Positions 8,144-18,455 of a stretch of 64,000 nucleotides of DNA are shown here, piece after piece. The position numbers and the translations under genes are program-made. The stretch is from Bacteroidota bacterium (lineage in GTDB: Bacteria > Bacteroidota > Bacteroidia > Chitinophagales > Chitinophagaceae): positions 124,001 to 188,000 of the forward strand of contig JAFDXN010000025.1 in assembly GCA_018267915.1 (NCBI GenBank), given 5' to 3'. How positions within the stretch are numbered: position 1 is the stretch's first letter; every line of letters begins with the position of its first letter. The notes below the pieces were generated by a model. That model was given only the letters and a program-made list of their open reading frames with translations, did no database searches and had not been told where the DNA came from.

Positions 8144-8959
8144 ATGAAGCTATTCTCCTTATCGACGCTCTTATTGCTTTTGGTATTCAGTCAGCCCGCA
8201 TTTGCTCAAAAAGCGATAGAGGATGAACAGACCCTTGTAGATGTAGCCAAAAAAAAAGCTGCTAAGAAACGGGCTTTTCGCCAAGCATATTTTGCGAAAC
8301 ATCCTGAGCACTACAATGCGGAAAGAGAGTCGACCCTCATGGACAAATATGAGCAACAATCTATATTGTCTGCCAAGCATAAATATCAAAAACTGCAAAA
8401 AAGACCACACGAGATCAACAAAAATGACATTCGCATCAGTTATGGCTACCTTACAATCACTGATATTGGATCAGTGTTATTATATGGCACTCATGACAAA
8501 TTAGGGCCACCTACCCCATTAGGTACTATTAGCTTTGATTATAAATTTTTCATAAGCAATCGTCTATCGATCGGCTTTGGTGCAGCCTCGGAATTTTTGA
8601 AAGGTGACATACAGGGTGATTATACTTATCGTGGTTACTGGAACGGTGGGCATTATAACATGAGTGTTAAAACCTTTGCACCCGAATTATGCTTTATACT
8701 ACTGGCTCGGAAGAAAATGTTATTCTATACGTCATTTGCTTTCGGATATTCGAAAACAAAAAAACAATTCTACTTCACACGAGAAAACTACAATGCAGCC
8801 CTGCAAAACGGCGTTCGGCTCCCATCGGGAGAGAGCTCTTCTTCGATTAACGGCTACGGTGGTGCAGGCATTCGTTACGGAGGCATTATCGGTGGTTTTG
8901 TTGAGGCAGGTTTGGGTTTCAAGGGTCTTTTCAATTGCGGTTTGTCAGTAAAGCTGTAA
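8144..8959 (+). CDS. Exported outer-membrane-barrel-like protein, paralogue 1 of 3
   Basis: I do not recognise the family. From ATG 8144 the 271 residues start with a clear signal peptide (MKLFSLSTLLLLLVFSQPAFAQ). A lysine-rich, coiled-coil-like segment follows (about 30-90). The rest is alternating aromatic/glycine strands of the kind found in small outer-membrane barrels: YLTITD, SFDYKFF, RLSIGFGAA and FAFGYSK. The C-terminal GLGFKGLFNCGLSVKL is nearly repeated in the next gene (GFRGLFNCGLSLKL) and, more diverged, in the third, so the three are tandem duplicates. The frame extends 13 codons upstream, but that would bury the signal peptide. Confidence 0.65.
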   Translation: MKLFSLSTLLLLLVFSQPAFAQKAIEDEQTLVDVAKKKAAKKRAFRQAYFAKHPEHYNAERESTLMDKYEQQSILSAKHKYQKLQKRPHEINKNDIRISYGYLTITDIGSVLLYGTHDKLGPPTPLGTISFDYKFFISNRLSIGFGAASEFLKGDIQGDYTYRGYWNGGHYNMSVKTFAPELCFILLARKKMLFYTSFAFGYSKTKKQFYFTRENYNAALQNGVRLPSGESSSSINGYGGAGIRYGGIIGGFVEAGLGFKGLFNCGLSVKL

Positions 8960-8962
8960 CAG

Positions 8963-9625
8963 ATGAAATTGCGCAACCTTCCTACGCTTATCGTACTGCT
9001 ATTTGCGGCGTCAGGCGCTTTCGCCCAGCATTCCGCCAATGATAACAACGACAACTTCCGCAATAGCCGTTCAGAAAGGCTCTACCGCCTTGGAAAGATC
9101 AACAGGATCAGGGAGCTCGGCGTTCACGAGCTGCACATTGGCTATGGTACTCCATCGCTGGTAAATTTCCTCTCCGACCTTTCATTCAATTATCCTTCCG
9201 GCGCTGAAACTTCTATATCGACCGGCACTGCTGGCTTAAGCTATAAATATTTCCTGCTCCGTAATTTCGCCATTGGTATTACAGGCAGTTTGGAAATCGG
9301 TCGGGGCACTTTTACCGCCAATAACTATAATAATGCTAACGGCTCATTCAGGCAGCGGCTGATATCCGTCGCGCCAGAGGCAACCTTATTGCTTAGCTCG
9401 CGGAAGAAAAAGATGTTCTATTGCGCCCTTGCAGCAGGCTACGAAGATGTGCTGAGAAGCTACAGCTACCCGGGCTCCTTTTCGGAACAGGAGCACAAAA
9501 GCCTGTTTGTAGCTAATGCGTGCAGCGGAGTCCGTTTTGCATTCAGCAAGGCTTTTGGCGCATTTATCGAATTCAATATCGGATTCCGCGGACTTTTCAA
9601 TTGCGGGCTATCATTAAAACTGTAA
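8963..9625 (+). CDS. Exported outer-membrane-barrel-like protein, paralogue 2 of 3
   Basis: 220 residues with a signal peptide (about 1-20, ending ASGAFAQ). A short charged linker is followed by strands matching its neighbours: ELHIGYGTPS, GLSYKYFLLRNFAIGITGSLE, LISVAPEATLLLSSRKKKMFYCALAAGYE and a C-terminal GFRGLFNCGLSLKL. It begins three bases after paralogue 1 and is clearly co-transcribed with it. It lacks the long lysine-rich segment of paralogue 1. The function is unknown; a surface or periplasmic barrel role is inferred only from strand pattern and export signal. Confidence 0.65.
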   Translation: MKLRNLPTLIVLLFAASGAFAQHSANDNNDNFRNSRSERLYRLGKINRIRELGVHELHIGYGTPSLVNFLSDLSFNYPSGAETSISTGTAGLSYKYFLLRNFAIGITGSLEIGRGTFTANNYNNANGSFRQRLISVAPEATLLLSSRKKKMFYCALAAGYEDVLRSYSYPGSFSEQEHKSLFVANACSGVRFAFSKAFGAFIEFNIGFRGLFNCGLSLKL

Positions 9626-9635
9626 CACGACGATA

Positions 9636-10394
9636 ATGAAATTGATTTACTTTTTCGCTTTCTTGCTATTCGTCGGTTCGCTTAACGCTAATGCGCAAAT
9701 CACGACCGACACAAGTCATCGACACCTCACGCCGGTACAACGCCGCGCCATGCGCCAGCAAAAAGCGATCTCAAGACAAAAGCTGGCTATTGCCGTGCAC
9801 TCTCAAGTCATAGAGGAGAAAAAGGCTTCTGGTCGATACATAGATGAGTTAAATACTCATGAGATTAGCCTGGGTTACGGTTTACCATCCTCTATTACGC
9901 TCTTTGACTTGGCTACTAGCACCGAAAAAGGCAAGCTCACAGGCAGAGACTCCAAGGGAGTTCCATATTTAAGTTATAAATACTATTTGCTTCGCAATGT
10001 GGCTGTCGGCCTACTCGCTTGTTATGAAACAGGCGGTGGCGCTATCAACGGGTATAGTTCATACACCAATGCTGGAAAGTATACCTACACCAGTCTTTCA
10101 TTAGCGTCCCAACTCACCGTACTCCTAAAGGGAAGAAAAAATGCGCTAATGTACTGCTCCGTGGCTATCGGCTATAGCAGCACCGGCAGAAAGCTGAACT
10201 ACTACAATTAACCATCTATCGGTGAAAATGCCTCCCGCGCCACGGTCGACTTAGCTTTTGGAGGCCGGTTTCAGCTTTACAGGGCCCTTTCCTGCTTCGC
10301 TGAAGTTGATCTGGGCTTTGCAGGACTTGTTACCAGTGGCCTGTCCGTAAAACTGTTATTCCGCGTTAAACCTTCTTCTCCCTATCCCGTCTAA
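9636..10394 (+). pseudogene. Outer-membrane-barrel-like protein, paralogue 3, interrupted by an in-frame stop
   Basis: The first 191 codons encode a signal peptide (MKLIYFFAFLLFVGSLNANAQ) and the same strand order as its neighbours (HEISLGYGLPSS, LSYKYYLLRNVAVGLLACYE, ALMYCSVAIGYSS). A TAA at 10209-10211 then ends the frame. Past it, in the same frame, the missing end continues without a frameshift: PSIGENASRATVDLAFGGRF, a CFAEVDLGFAGLVTSGLSVKL homologous to the paralogue ends, and a stop at 10392-10394. So a single nonsense codon splits an otherwise intact gene. A truncated product without its final strands would probably not assemble. Confidence 0.75.
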
Positions 10395-10533
10395 AGCCAC
10401 AAAAAACAGTGGTGCCAAATTAAATAGATTTTATCTAATGTTTGGGGCTGCTATTGCGGTTCTATTTCAAACTCACTATATTGTACTTAGATTTTTGGTT
10501 AGTAATTACACTTGATTGTTAATGAAAAAATTT

Positions 10534-10655
10534 GATGCGGCAATGCGAGGTTGCCGCGTCTTACACGATCTTTCGTTTCAATAGGGGTAAAAGGTACGCT
10601 TGTTTTCGCACAGGTAACCGAAATGAAAGAGCCTTACGTTCCCGTAAGGCTTTTT
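10534..10655 (+). ncRNA. Possible small RNA with terminator (tentative)
   Basis: The 298-base gap before cphA has no plausible gene. It contains a 10-bp stem with one G-U pair (GATGCGGCAA at 10534-10543 with TTGCCGCGTC at 10551-10560). About 70 bases later comes a perfect 8-bp terminator hairpin (GCCTTACG/CGTAAGGC, 10631-10650) followed by T5. A hairpin plus a separate strong terminator 240 bases after the broken barrel gene could be a small RNA or simply that operon's terminator. No good promoter box was found. Confidence 0.25.
10631..10655 (+). terminator. Rho-independent terminator before cphA
   Basis: GCCTTACG, loop TTCC, CGTAAGGC, then TTTTT on the plus strand. It faces the converging cphA gene, whose stop is at 10693. 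Confidence 0.75.
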
Positions 10656-10692
10656 GCTTTTTGTAACTTATTTATCGGTCCCAGTTGCCCCT

Positions 10693-13332
10693 TCAGGGGG
10701 CGGAGGGGGTTTCGACTTCAACGCCGTCTTCAATATCCTTGTAGCGTTTCACCTGGTCCAGCGCATCGGGCACCACATCGCTGATCACTACGATGAAGGA
10801 ATCCTTTACCGCATTCCTGATAGCGTAATCGATTGCCTCGCTCTCTTTTCTTATTACCGTGATCTTCTTATCCGCGTCAACAGACCGTATCCCCTCCGTC
10901 ATCAGGTCTATGATCTCCTGCTCGGTGCGGCCACGGAGGTTTTTATCCTGCCTTATGATCAGCTCGTCGAAGATCTTTGCGCACTCTGCACCCAGCGATA
11001 CCAGGTCCTCATCGCGTCTGTCGCCCACACCTGCTATGATGCCCACCTTCATCGGACTTTCAAACGAGTTCACGAATTTGCCTATTGCCTGTATGCCATG
11101 TGTATTATGTGCATAGTCGAGCATCACGGTAAAATTCTTAAAGTGGAACATGTTCATACGTCCCGGCGTAAGTGCCGGTGACGGCACAAAGGTTTCCAGC
11201 GCCTGCTGTATGTCTTCTGTTTTAAAGCCGCGCACATATACCGCCAGCACCGCGGCGAGCACATTCGCCACGTTGAACATAGCCTTGCCCGAGAACGTTA
11301 GCGGTATGTCCGTCACCTTATCTATTCTTATTTTCCAGTTTCCCTTCAGTATGGTTATATAGCCGTGCTCATATACAGCTGCCAGGCCGCCCTTTTCGCA
11401 ATGGGCTTTTATCCTGGCATTATGCTCATCCAGTGAGAAGTAGGCGACTTTGCAGTCCAGTCCTTCATGCATTTTGTATACCAGCTCGTCATCTGCATTC
11501 AGTATCGCATAGCCCTCGGGCAGCACCGTTTGCGTAGCCACAGCCTTCACCCTCGCCAGCTTTTCCAGCGTGTCAATACCCTGCAATCCAAGATGATCCT
11601 CAGCCACATTGGTCACAACGGCCACATCGCAATTATGAAAACCCAAACCCGCTCTTAGTATGCCACCTCTTGCACACTCCAGCACAGCAAAATCCACCGT
11701 GGGATCCCTCAACACAAACTCCGCCGATACAGGCCCCGTACAGTCGCCACGCATCATCAACTGGTTCTGCACATATACACCGTCAGTAGTAGTATACCCC
11801 ACCTTATGCCCGGCCTGTTTTACTATATGTGCTATCAGTCTTGTGGTGGTCGTTTTACCATTCGTACCCGATACGGCAATAATAGGTATGCGTGCGCTGC
11901 TACCGGGAGGGTATAGCATGTCTATTACCGGTTCGGCGACATTTCTCGGCAGCCCCTCTGTAGGGTCCAGGTGCATACGGAAGCCCGGCGCTGCATTCAC
12001 TTCCAATACCGCACCCCCATTCTCACTTATCGGTGTTGAGAGGTCCTCCGCCATAATGTCTATACCGCAGATGTTCAGTCCTATCACGCGCGCTATACGT
12101 TCCGCCATCACTATGTTGGCCGGATGCACATAGTCAGTTACATCTGTAGCCGTGCCACCCGTGCTTAGGTTGGCCGTAGGCTTCAGCCACAGCTCCTCAT
12201 CTTTCTTCAGCACCGTTTCCAGTGTGTAGCCCTTCTTCTGCAATATATCATTGGTAAAGTCATCCACCTTTATTGATGTCAATACTTTCTCGTGGCCATA
12301 GCCCCTGCGCGGATCGCTGTTCACTATGTCTATCAGTTGCTGTATCGTACTCTTGCCATCACCTGTCACGGCCGCAGGCGTGCGCAACGCAGCCGCAACA
12401 AACTTATAGTTGATCACCAGCACCCTGAAATCGCGGCCTGTAATGAACTTCTCACATATCACTGCGCGGGAGTATTTCTTCGCAGCTATCAAGCCATTCA
12501 CTGCATCTTCCCAGGTTAGTATGTTAGTGGTGGCGCCTTTGCCATGGTTGCCATCCACGGGTTTCGTCACTATGGGGTAGCCTATTTTATCTATCGCAGC
12601 TTTCAGCTCTTCTTCATTATATACTATACGCCCGCGGGGCACAGGTATCTCGGCAGCTTCCAGCAGGTTTTTCGTTTCCTCTTTATCGCAGGCCAGTTCC
12701 ACCGCTATGCTGCTGGTCGTGCTTGCCACCGTAGCCTGTATCCTTTGCTGGTTCACACCATAGCCCAGTTGCACCAGCGAGTGCCGGTTCAGGCGTATCC
12801 ACGGTATCTTCCTGCGCACCGCTTCTTCCACTATCGATCCTGTGCTGGGCCCCAGGCGCTCGTCTTCCCTTATTTCGCGTAGCGTTTGTATATCGTTCTC
12901 TAAGTCTATCTCTTCACCGTTTATTAAAGCTTCGGCGATTCGCACCGCAGCCTTTGCTGTATAAGTGCCGGCCTTCGCTTCCTGGTAGGAGAACACTACG
13001 TGGTACACTCCCTTCTTATCACTTTCCCGCGTGCGTCCAAAGCCCGTATCCATACCGGCAAGCGTCTGCAGTTCCAACGCAATATGCTCTATCACATGCC
13101 CCATCCATGTTCCTTCCTTCACCCGCATGAAGAACCCACCCGGCACACCCTCTGAACACCTGTGGCTATACAGGGATGGCATCAGCTTTTCGAGCCGCTC
13201 TAAAAACCCCGGTATCTTGTCCGTTGGCCGTTCTTCCATCTCCTCCAGGTCCAGCAGCATCACTATCAGCTTGTGCCGCCTCGCCGACCAATAGTTCGGT
13301 CCGTTCATCACCTTTATATCCAATATCTTCAT
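10693..13332 (-). CDS. cphA: Cyanophycin synthetase
   Basis: This 879-residue enzyme polymerises aspartate and arginine into cyanophycin, an intracellular nitrogen store. An N-terminal domain (about 1-160) precedes an ATP-grasp domain that joins aspartate to the backbone, with KPVDGNHGKGAT at 257-268 and VLEVNAAPGFRMH at about 442-454. A Mur-ligase-like domain that adds arginine follows, with P-loop GTNGKTTTTRL at 489-499. The length is normal for CphA. Cyanophycinase is divergent across a 96-bp gap, and an isoaspartyl peptidase follows that gene, so synthesis and breakdown lie side by side. All visible ATP-binding motifs are intact. Confidence 0.95.
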   Translation of the reverse strand: MKILDIKVMNGPNYWSARRHKLIVMLLDLEEMEERPTDKIPGFLERLEKLMPSLYSHRCSEGVPGGFFMRVKEGTWMGHVIEHIALELQTLAGMDTGFGRTRESDKKGVYHVVFSYQEAKAGTYTAKAAVRIAEALINGEEIDLENDIQTLREIREDERLGPSTGSIVEEAVRRKIPWIRLNRHSLVQLGYGVNQQRIQATVASTTSSIAVELACDKEETKNLLEAAEIPVPRGRIVYNEEELKAAIDKIGYPIVTKPVDGNHGKGATTNILTWEDAVNGLIAAKKYSRAVICEKFITGRDFRVLVINYKFVAAALRTPAAVTGDGKSTIQQLIDIVNSDPRRGYGHEKVLTSIKVDDFTNDILQKKGYTLETVLKKDEELWLKPTANLSTGGTATDVTDYVHPANIVMAERIARVIGLNICGIDIMAEDLSTPISENGGAVLEVNAAPGFRMHLDPTEGLPRNVAEPVIDMLYPPGSSARIPIIAVSGTNGKTTTTRLIAHIVKQAGHKVGYTTTDGVYVQNQLMMRGDCTGPVSAEFVLRDPTVDFAVLECARGGILRAGLGFHNCDVAVVTNVAEDHLGLQGIDTLEKLARVKAVATQTVLPEGYAILNADDELVYKMHEGLDCKVAYFSLDEHNARIKAHCEKGGLAAVYEHGYITILKGNWKIRIDKVTDIPLTFSGKAMFNVANVLAAVLAVYVRGFKTEDIQQALETFVPSPALTPGRMNMFHFKNFTVMLDYAHNTHGIQAIGKFVNSFESPMKVGIIAGVGDRRDEDLVSLGAECAKIFDELIIRQDKNLRGRTEQEIIDLMTEGIRSVDADKKITVIRKESEAIDYAIRNAVKDSFIVVISDVVPDALDQVKRYKDIEDGVEVETPSAP

Positions 13333-13396
13333 GCAAATTCAATTTCTACTTAAGGTAAACAATTATGCCTGAAACCTCAAAATGATATAAAATTGG

Positions 13397-13404
13397 TAAC
13401 TTTG
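13397..13404 (+). promoter_or_regulatory. -7 promoter box of cyanophycinase
   Basis: TAACTTTG matches TAnnTTTG exactly and lies 25 bases before the proposed TTG start, within the cphA/cphB divergent region. Confidence 0.55.
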
Positions 13405-13428
13405 TGGTAATCAAATTTTTAGTATAAA

Positions 13429-14307
13429 TTGACTATCCCCAAGGGCTTCCTGGTTTCGGTGGGCGGTGCAGAAGATAAGGGCACGGACCTGGAAAAAGGC
13501 TTCATTCAACAAGACAGGCTTAAATTCTTTGAGCTGGGTATCCTCAGCAATATCATACATCTGACGCAGCACGATAAGGACTCCTCTGTAGAGGTCATTA
13601 CTACTGCTTCCTCCATACCCGACGAAGTGGCCGATAACTACCGCGAGGCTTTTGAAAAACTGGGCTGCAGCAATGTGGGCCACATGCGCATCCGCACACG
13701 TGAAGACGCATCGAAACCCGAGTACATTGAACGCATCAAAAACTGCGACTGCGTGATGCTCTCCGGCGGCAACCAGCTTCGCCTGTCGTCCATATTCGGT
13801 GGCACAGAGCTGCTCGATATACTGAAGCAACGCTACGAGACCGAGAAATTCGTGATAGCAGGTACCAGCGCGGGCGCCATGGCCATGAGCAACACTATGA
13901 TCTACGAGGGCAGCGCAGCCAAAGCGCACCTGAAGGGCGAAGTGAAGATAACTACCGGCCTGGGCCTCATGCAGAATGTCATCATCGACTCCCACTTCGA
14001 TAAGCGCGGGCGCTTCAACAGGCTGGCGCAGGCGGTGTCGGCATATCCCGGCGCTATAGGTATTGGCCTCGGCGAGGATACCGGCGTTATCGTTTCTGAG
14101 GGCAGCAACTTAAAAGCCATCGGCTCGGGCAGCGTGGTTATTGTTGATGGTAAGAATATCGACCACAACAACATAGCCGATATAGAACTGGGCAAACCGA
14201 TATCGGTGGAGAACATCATTGTACACATCATGTCCGAGGGGGACCTTTACGACCTGCGTAAGCGCAAGTTTGTGGGTACGCCGGTAGAGGTGAAAGTGGA
14301 GGATTAG
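13429..14307 (+). CDS. cphB: Cyanophycinase
   Basis: 292 residues of the S51 serine peptidase family, which cuts cyanophycin to beta-Asp-Arg dipeptides. Visible landmarks are VGGAEDKG near the N-terminus, LSGGNQ at 111-116, the nucleophile Ser147 in GTSAGAM (145-151) and the DSHFDKRGR block at 187-195. An in-frame TAG two codons upstream leaves TTG at 13429 as the only start that keeps the conserved N-terminal strand, so initiation at TTG is likely. There is no signal peptide, so it is intracellular. It overlaps the converging isoaspartyl peptidase by four bases. Confidence 0.93.
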   Translation: MTIPKGFLVSVGGAEDKGTDLEKGFIQQDRLKFFELGILSNIIHLTQHDKDSSVEVITTASSIPDEVADNYREAFEKLGCSNVGHMRIRTREDASKPEYIERIKNCDCVMLSGGNQLRLSSIFGGTELLDILKQRYETEKFVIAGTSAGAMAMSNTMIYEGSAAKAHLKGEVKITTGLGLMQNVIIDSHFDKRGRFNRLAQAVSAYPGAIGIGLGEDTGVIVSEGSNLKAIGSGSVVIVDGKNIDHNNIADIELGKPISVENIIVHIMSEGDLYDLRKRKFVGTPVEVKVED

Positions 14308-15230
14308 TCTTTGTAGATCTTTATCTCTTTTGAACCATCGCTATCAGCCATAGCCCTGTACATGCCTTCGCTGTTGAATGGCATTGCTATATTGCCTTTG
14401 GCGTCCACTGCTACCAGGCCGCCTTCACCACCTATTTTCACCAGCTTATCATATACCACTATATCGCAGGCTTCTTTTAGCGAGAGTCCTTTATATTCCA
14501 TAAGGCAACTGATATCGTGCGCCACTACGGCGCGCATAAATAATTCGCCGTGGCCCGTGCAGGATATAGCACAGGTCTTGTTATTAGCATAAGTACCCGA
14601 ACCTATTACGGGGCTATCGCCCACGCGGCCAAATTTCTTATTCGTCATGCCGCCGGTGCTGGTGGCTGCTGCAAGGTTGCCGTGCTGGTCCAGCGCTACT
14701 GCACCCACGGTGCCGAATTTTTTCTCTGTATGATCTAACACCACACTGCCTTCTGCTACTGCCTCCTGCCACTGCCTGTAGCGCGTATCGTTGTAGAAGT
14801 AAGCCGCGTCTTCAAACGTGAAGCCCTGCTGCGCTGCAAACTTTTCTGCACCTTCTCCACTCAGCAATACATGACCGCTCCTTTCCATCACTACTCTTGC
14901 CAGATGCACCGGGTTCTTTATACTTCGCACCCCGCTTACCGCACCCGCACTCAGATCCTTGCCGTACATAATAGCGGCATCCATCTCGTGCTTTCCTTCA
15001 CTATTGAATACCGCACCCCGCCCTGCATTGAACAATGGAAAATCTTCCAGCGACATCACTGCGGCCTCTACGGCATCGAGGCTGCTGCCGCCTTGCTGCA
15101 GTATAGCATAGCCAGCCATCAGTGCATCATTCAGGCCCTGCTCATACTGCGCCTGCAATTCAGCCGTCATGCTGCTGCGCAGTATAGTGCCTGCACCACC
15201 ATGTATCGCTATGGAAAATTTGTTACTCAT
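14304..15230 (-). CDS. iaaA: Isoaspartyl peptidase / L-asparaginase (Ntn hydrolase)
   Basis: A plant-type asparaginase of 308 residues made as a precursor that cleaves itself. HGGAGT lies at 10-15, DAAIMYG at about 84-90, and the autocatalytic Gly-Thr pair is in FGTVGAV with Thr174 as nucleophile, followed by ATSTGGMTNKKFGRVGDSP. Such enzymes split beta-aspartyl dipeptides, including the beta-Asp-Arg released by cyanophycinase. With cphA and cphB next door it completes the route to free Asp and Arg. The frame continues 22 codons upstream, but MSNKFSIAIHGGAG is the normal N-terminus. Confidence 0.93.
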   Translation of the reverse strand: MSNKFSIAIHGGAGTILRSSMTAELQAQYEQGLNDALMAGYAILQQGGSSLDAVEAAVMSLEDFPLFNAGRGAVFNSEGKHEMDAAIMYGKDLSAGAVSGVRSIKNPVHLARVVMERSGHVLLSGEGAEKFAAQQGFTFEDAAYFYNDTRYRQWQEAVAEGSVVLDHTEKKFGTVGAVALDQHGNLAAATSTGGMTNKKFGRVGDSPVIGSGTYANNKTCAISCTGHGELFMRAVVAHDISCLMEYKGLSLKEACDIVVYDKLVKIGGEGGLVAVDAKGNIAMPFNSEGMYRAMADSDGSKEIKIYKD

Positions 15231-15322
15231 CTTCTCTAAACTACAGCGGCTGGCTTCTGCCAACCGCCTTATTATTTCATTATAAAAACGGGTCAACCAA
15301 TCAACCCATTCAACTTAATCAA

Positions 15323-17377
<2,055 letters not shown>

Positions 17378-17406
17378 TTATAAAATCAGCTTGATTTTGA
17401 TTATTA

Positions 17407-17414
17407 CAAAGATA
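17407..17414 (-). promoter_or_regulatory. gyrB promoter
   Basis: On the minus strand, TATCTTTG (exact TAnnTTTG) stands about 20 bases after a CTTGA at 17438-17434, a partial -33 box. The predicted transcript starts near 17400, giving a leader of about 100 bases to the ATG at 17302. Confidence 0.6.
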
Positions 17415-17530
17415 ACGAAAAATGCTGTTTTAATCAAGGAAATATAGGGCTGATTTGTGACGGAAAATGGGGATAAGTTGATAAGTTTTTGACACGATTT
17501 CGCGTCATGCGATTGAATGCTCAAGTTGTT

Positions 17531-17580
17531 AAAAATGAAAGATAATTTCAAAAAATGAAATTTTATTTCAAAAAATGAAA
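17531..17580. promoter_or_regulatory. Probable HigA operator repeats
   Basis: TTTCAAAAAATGAAA occurs at 17546-17560 and 17566-17580. A further half copy (AAAAATGAAA) lies at 17531-17540, so the units recur every 20 bp. Each is an inverted repeat, TTTCA-N5-TGAAA. They lie directly upstream of the higBA -7 box, where a HigA repressor would be expected to bind. Confidence 0.5.
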
Positions 17581-17589
17581 ATATCGTTC

Positions 17590-17597
17590 TATCTTTG
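17590..17597 (+). promoter_or_regulatory. -7 promoter box of higBA
   Basis: TATCTTTG, an exact TAnnTTTG, begins 10 bases after the last operator-like repeat and lies 57 bases before the higB ATG. Confidence 0.6.
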
Positions 17598-17653
17598 GTA
17601 AAGGCCGAAAGGCAATAGAACTTAAAACAACAATTTTAAATGAGCAGTAACAA

Positions 17654-17947
17654 ATGCACATTATTAAAAAGGGAACTATTGACGCATTTATCGATCAATA
17701 TCCTGACTCTGGAAACGCCTTGACAAGGTGGTACATCACTACCAAAACAAGGCAATGGCAAAACTTAAAGGATATAAAAGAGACTTTTGGAGATGTGGAC
17801 TATGTAGGAGATGATCTTTACGTTTTTAATATTAAGGGTAATAAATACAGGCTTATAACCAGAATATTTTTTAAAGCACAGTTGGTGTACATAAGATTCA
17901 TAGGCACCCACGCTGACTATGACAAGGTTGACCTGGACAACCTGTAA
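17654..17947 (+). CDS. higB: HigB-type mRNA interferase toxin
   Basis: 97 residues of the HigB toxin family, a RelE-like fold that cuts mRNA on the ribosome. Typical landmarks are ALTRWYITTKTRQWQNLKDIKE in the first half, then VFNIKGNKYRLITRI, then VYIRFIGTHADYDKVD at the end, where the His and Tyr belong to the active face. The toxin precedes its antitoxin, as is usual in hig loci. The gene is AT-rich compared with gyrB. A 64-base spacer before higA is unusually long and contains a small hairpin (17988-18001). Confidence 0.9.
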   Translation: MHIIKKGTIDAFIDQYPDSGNALTRWYITTKTRQWQNLKDIKETFGDVDYVGDDLYVFNIKGNKYRLITRIFFKAQLVYIRFIGTHADYDKVDLDNL

Positions 17948-17987
17948 CAAAACCGGACTAAAGGCTGGCGGGTTAGACCAGTCGTAC

Positions 17988-18001
17988 CGGGAGAAATCCC
18001 G
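17988..18001 (+). promoter_or_regulatory. Hairpin in the higB-higA spacer
   Basis: CGGGA, GAAA loop, TCCCG: a perfect 5-bp GNRA-capped hairpin ending 10 bases before the higA ATG. It could tune antitoxin translation. A weaker CTGG/CCAG stem lies just upstream. Confidence 0.35.
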
Positions 18002-18011
18002 AAACTGTTTG

Positions 18012-18455
18012 ATGATGAAGAAACTTGCAAATCAAATCGTTACGCCGGACGATTACGATAACATGCTCAAAACTTTAGAGCAATTAATGAAAAAAGGCGA
18101 AAAGAATGCAAGCGAAAAAGAGTTGGCGCTCATCGGCAAGATGGCTGCAATGCTCGAGGACTATGAAGATAAAAAAGGTATAGGCCCCGTGTATGCCGAC
18201 AAGGCAAAGAAGACGGGCAATGACCCTGAAAAGATAAAAGCCCTGCTTGGCTACGAGCCCGACTTGATAGAATTGGTAGAGTTCAAACTATACCAGATGA
18301 AGATCAAGCAAAACGCCTTAGCCGATCTACTGGATATGACACCAAGTAAAGTATCACAGATACTCAACAGGAAACGTGAGCCTGATATAGCCTTCCTAAA
18401 AGGCATCCATGAAAAATTGGGGATAGATGGGAATTATATTTTGGAGGCGGTGTAG
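18012..18455 (+). CDS. higA: HigA-type antitoxin with XRE helix-turn-helix
   Basis: 147 residues. The N-terminal half is acidic and helical (ANQIVTPDDYDNMLKTLEQL) and would wrap the toxin. The C-terminal third is a helix-turn-helix: KIKQNALADLLDMTPSKVSQILNRKREPD. It should neutralise HigB and repress the operon, perhaps at the TTTCA/TGAAA repeats. The open frame extends back into higB, but MMKKLANQIVTP is the family-like beginning; ATG 18012 or 18015 are both possible. It ends directly against the converging WYL gene, with no terminator between them. Confidence 0.88.
   Translation: MMKKLANQIVTPDDYDNMLKTLEQLMKKGEKNASEKELALIGKMAAMLEDYEDKKGIGPVYADKAKKTGNDPEKIKALLGYEPDLIELVEFKLYQMKIKQNALADLLDMTPSKVSQILNRKREPDIAFLKGIHEKLGIDGNYILEAV

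Noticed and set aside
10551..11181. Plus-strand frames over the cphA 3' end
   Set aside because: Antisense to cphA; no ribosome site or recognisable domain.
13411..13995. 194-codon minus-strand frame
   Set aside because: Antisense to cyanophycinase, whose motifs are intact.
17460..17490. Possible DnaA boxes and replication origin upstream of gyrB
   Set aside because: TGGGGATAA and AGTTGATAA are only one and two mismatches from TTATCCACA, with no box cluster, AT-rich unwinding element or dnaA gene nearby.
17988..18001. Group II intron or attachment-site fragment between higB and higA
   Set aside because: Only a 5-bp GNRA hairpin is present; no domain V pattern, integrase or second copy is seen.
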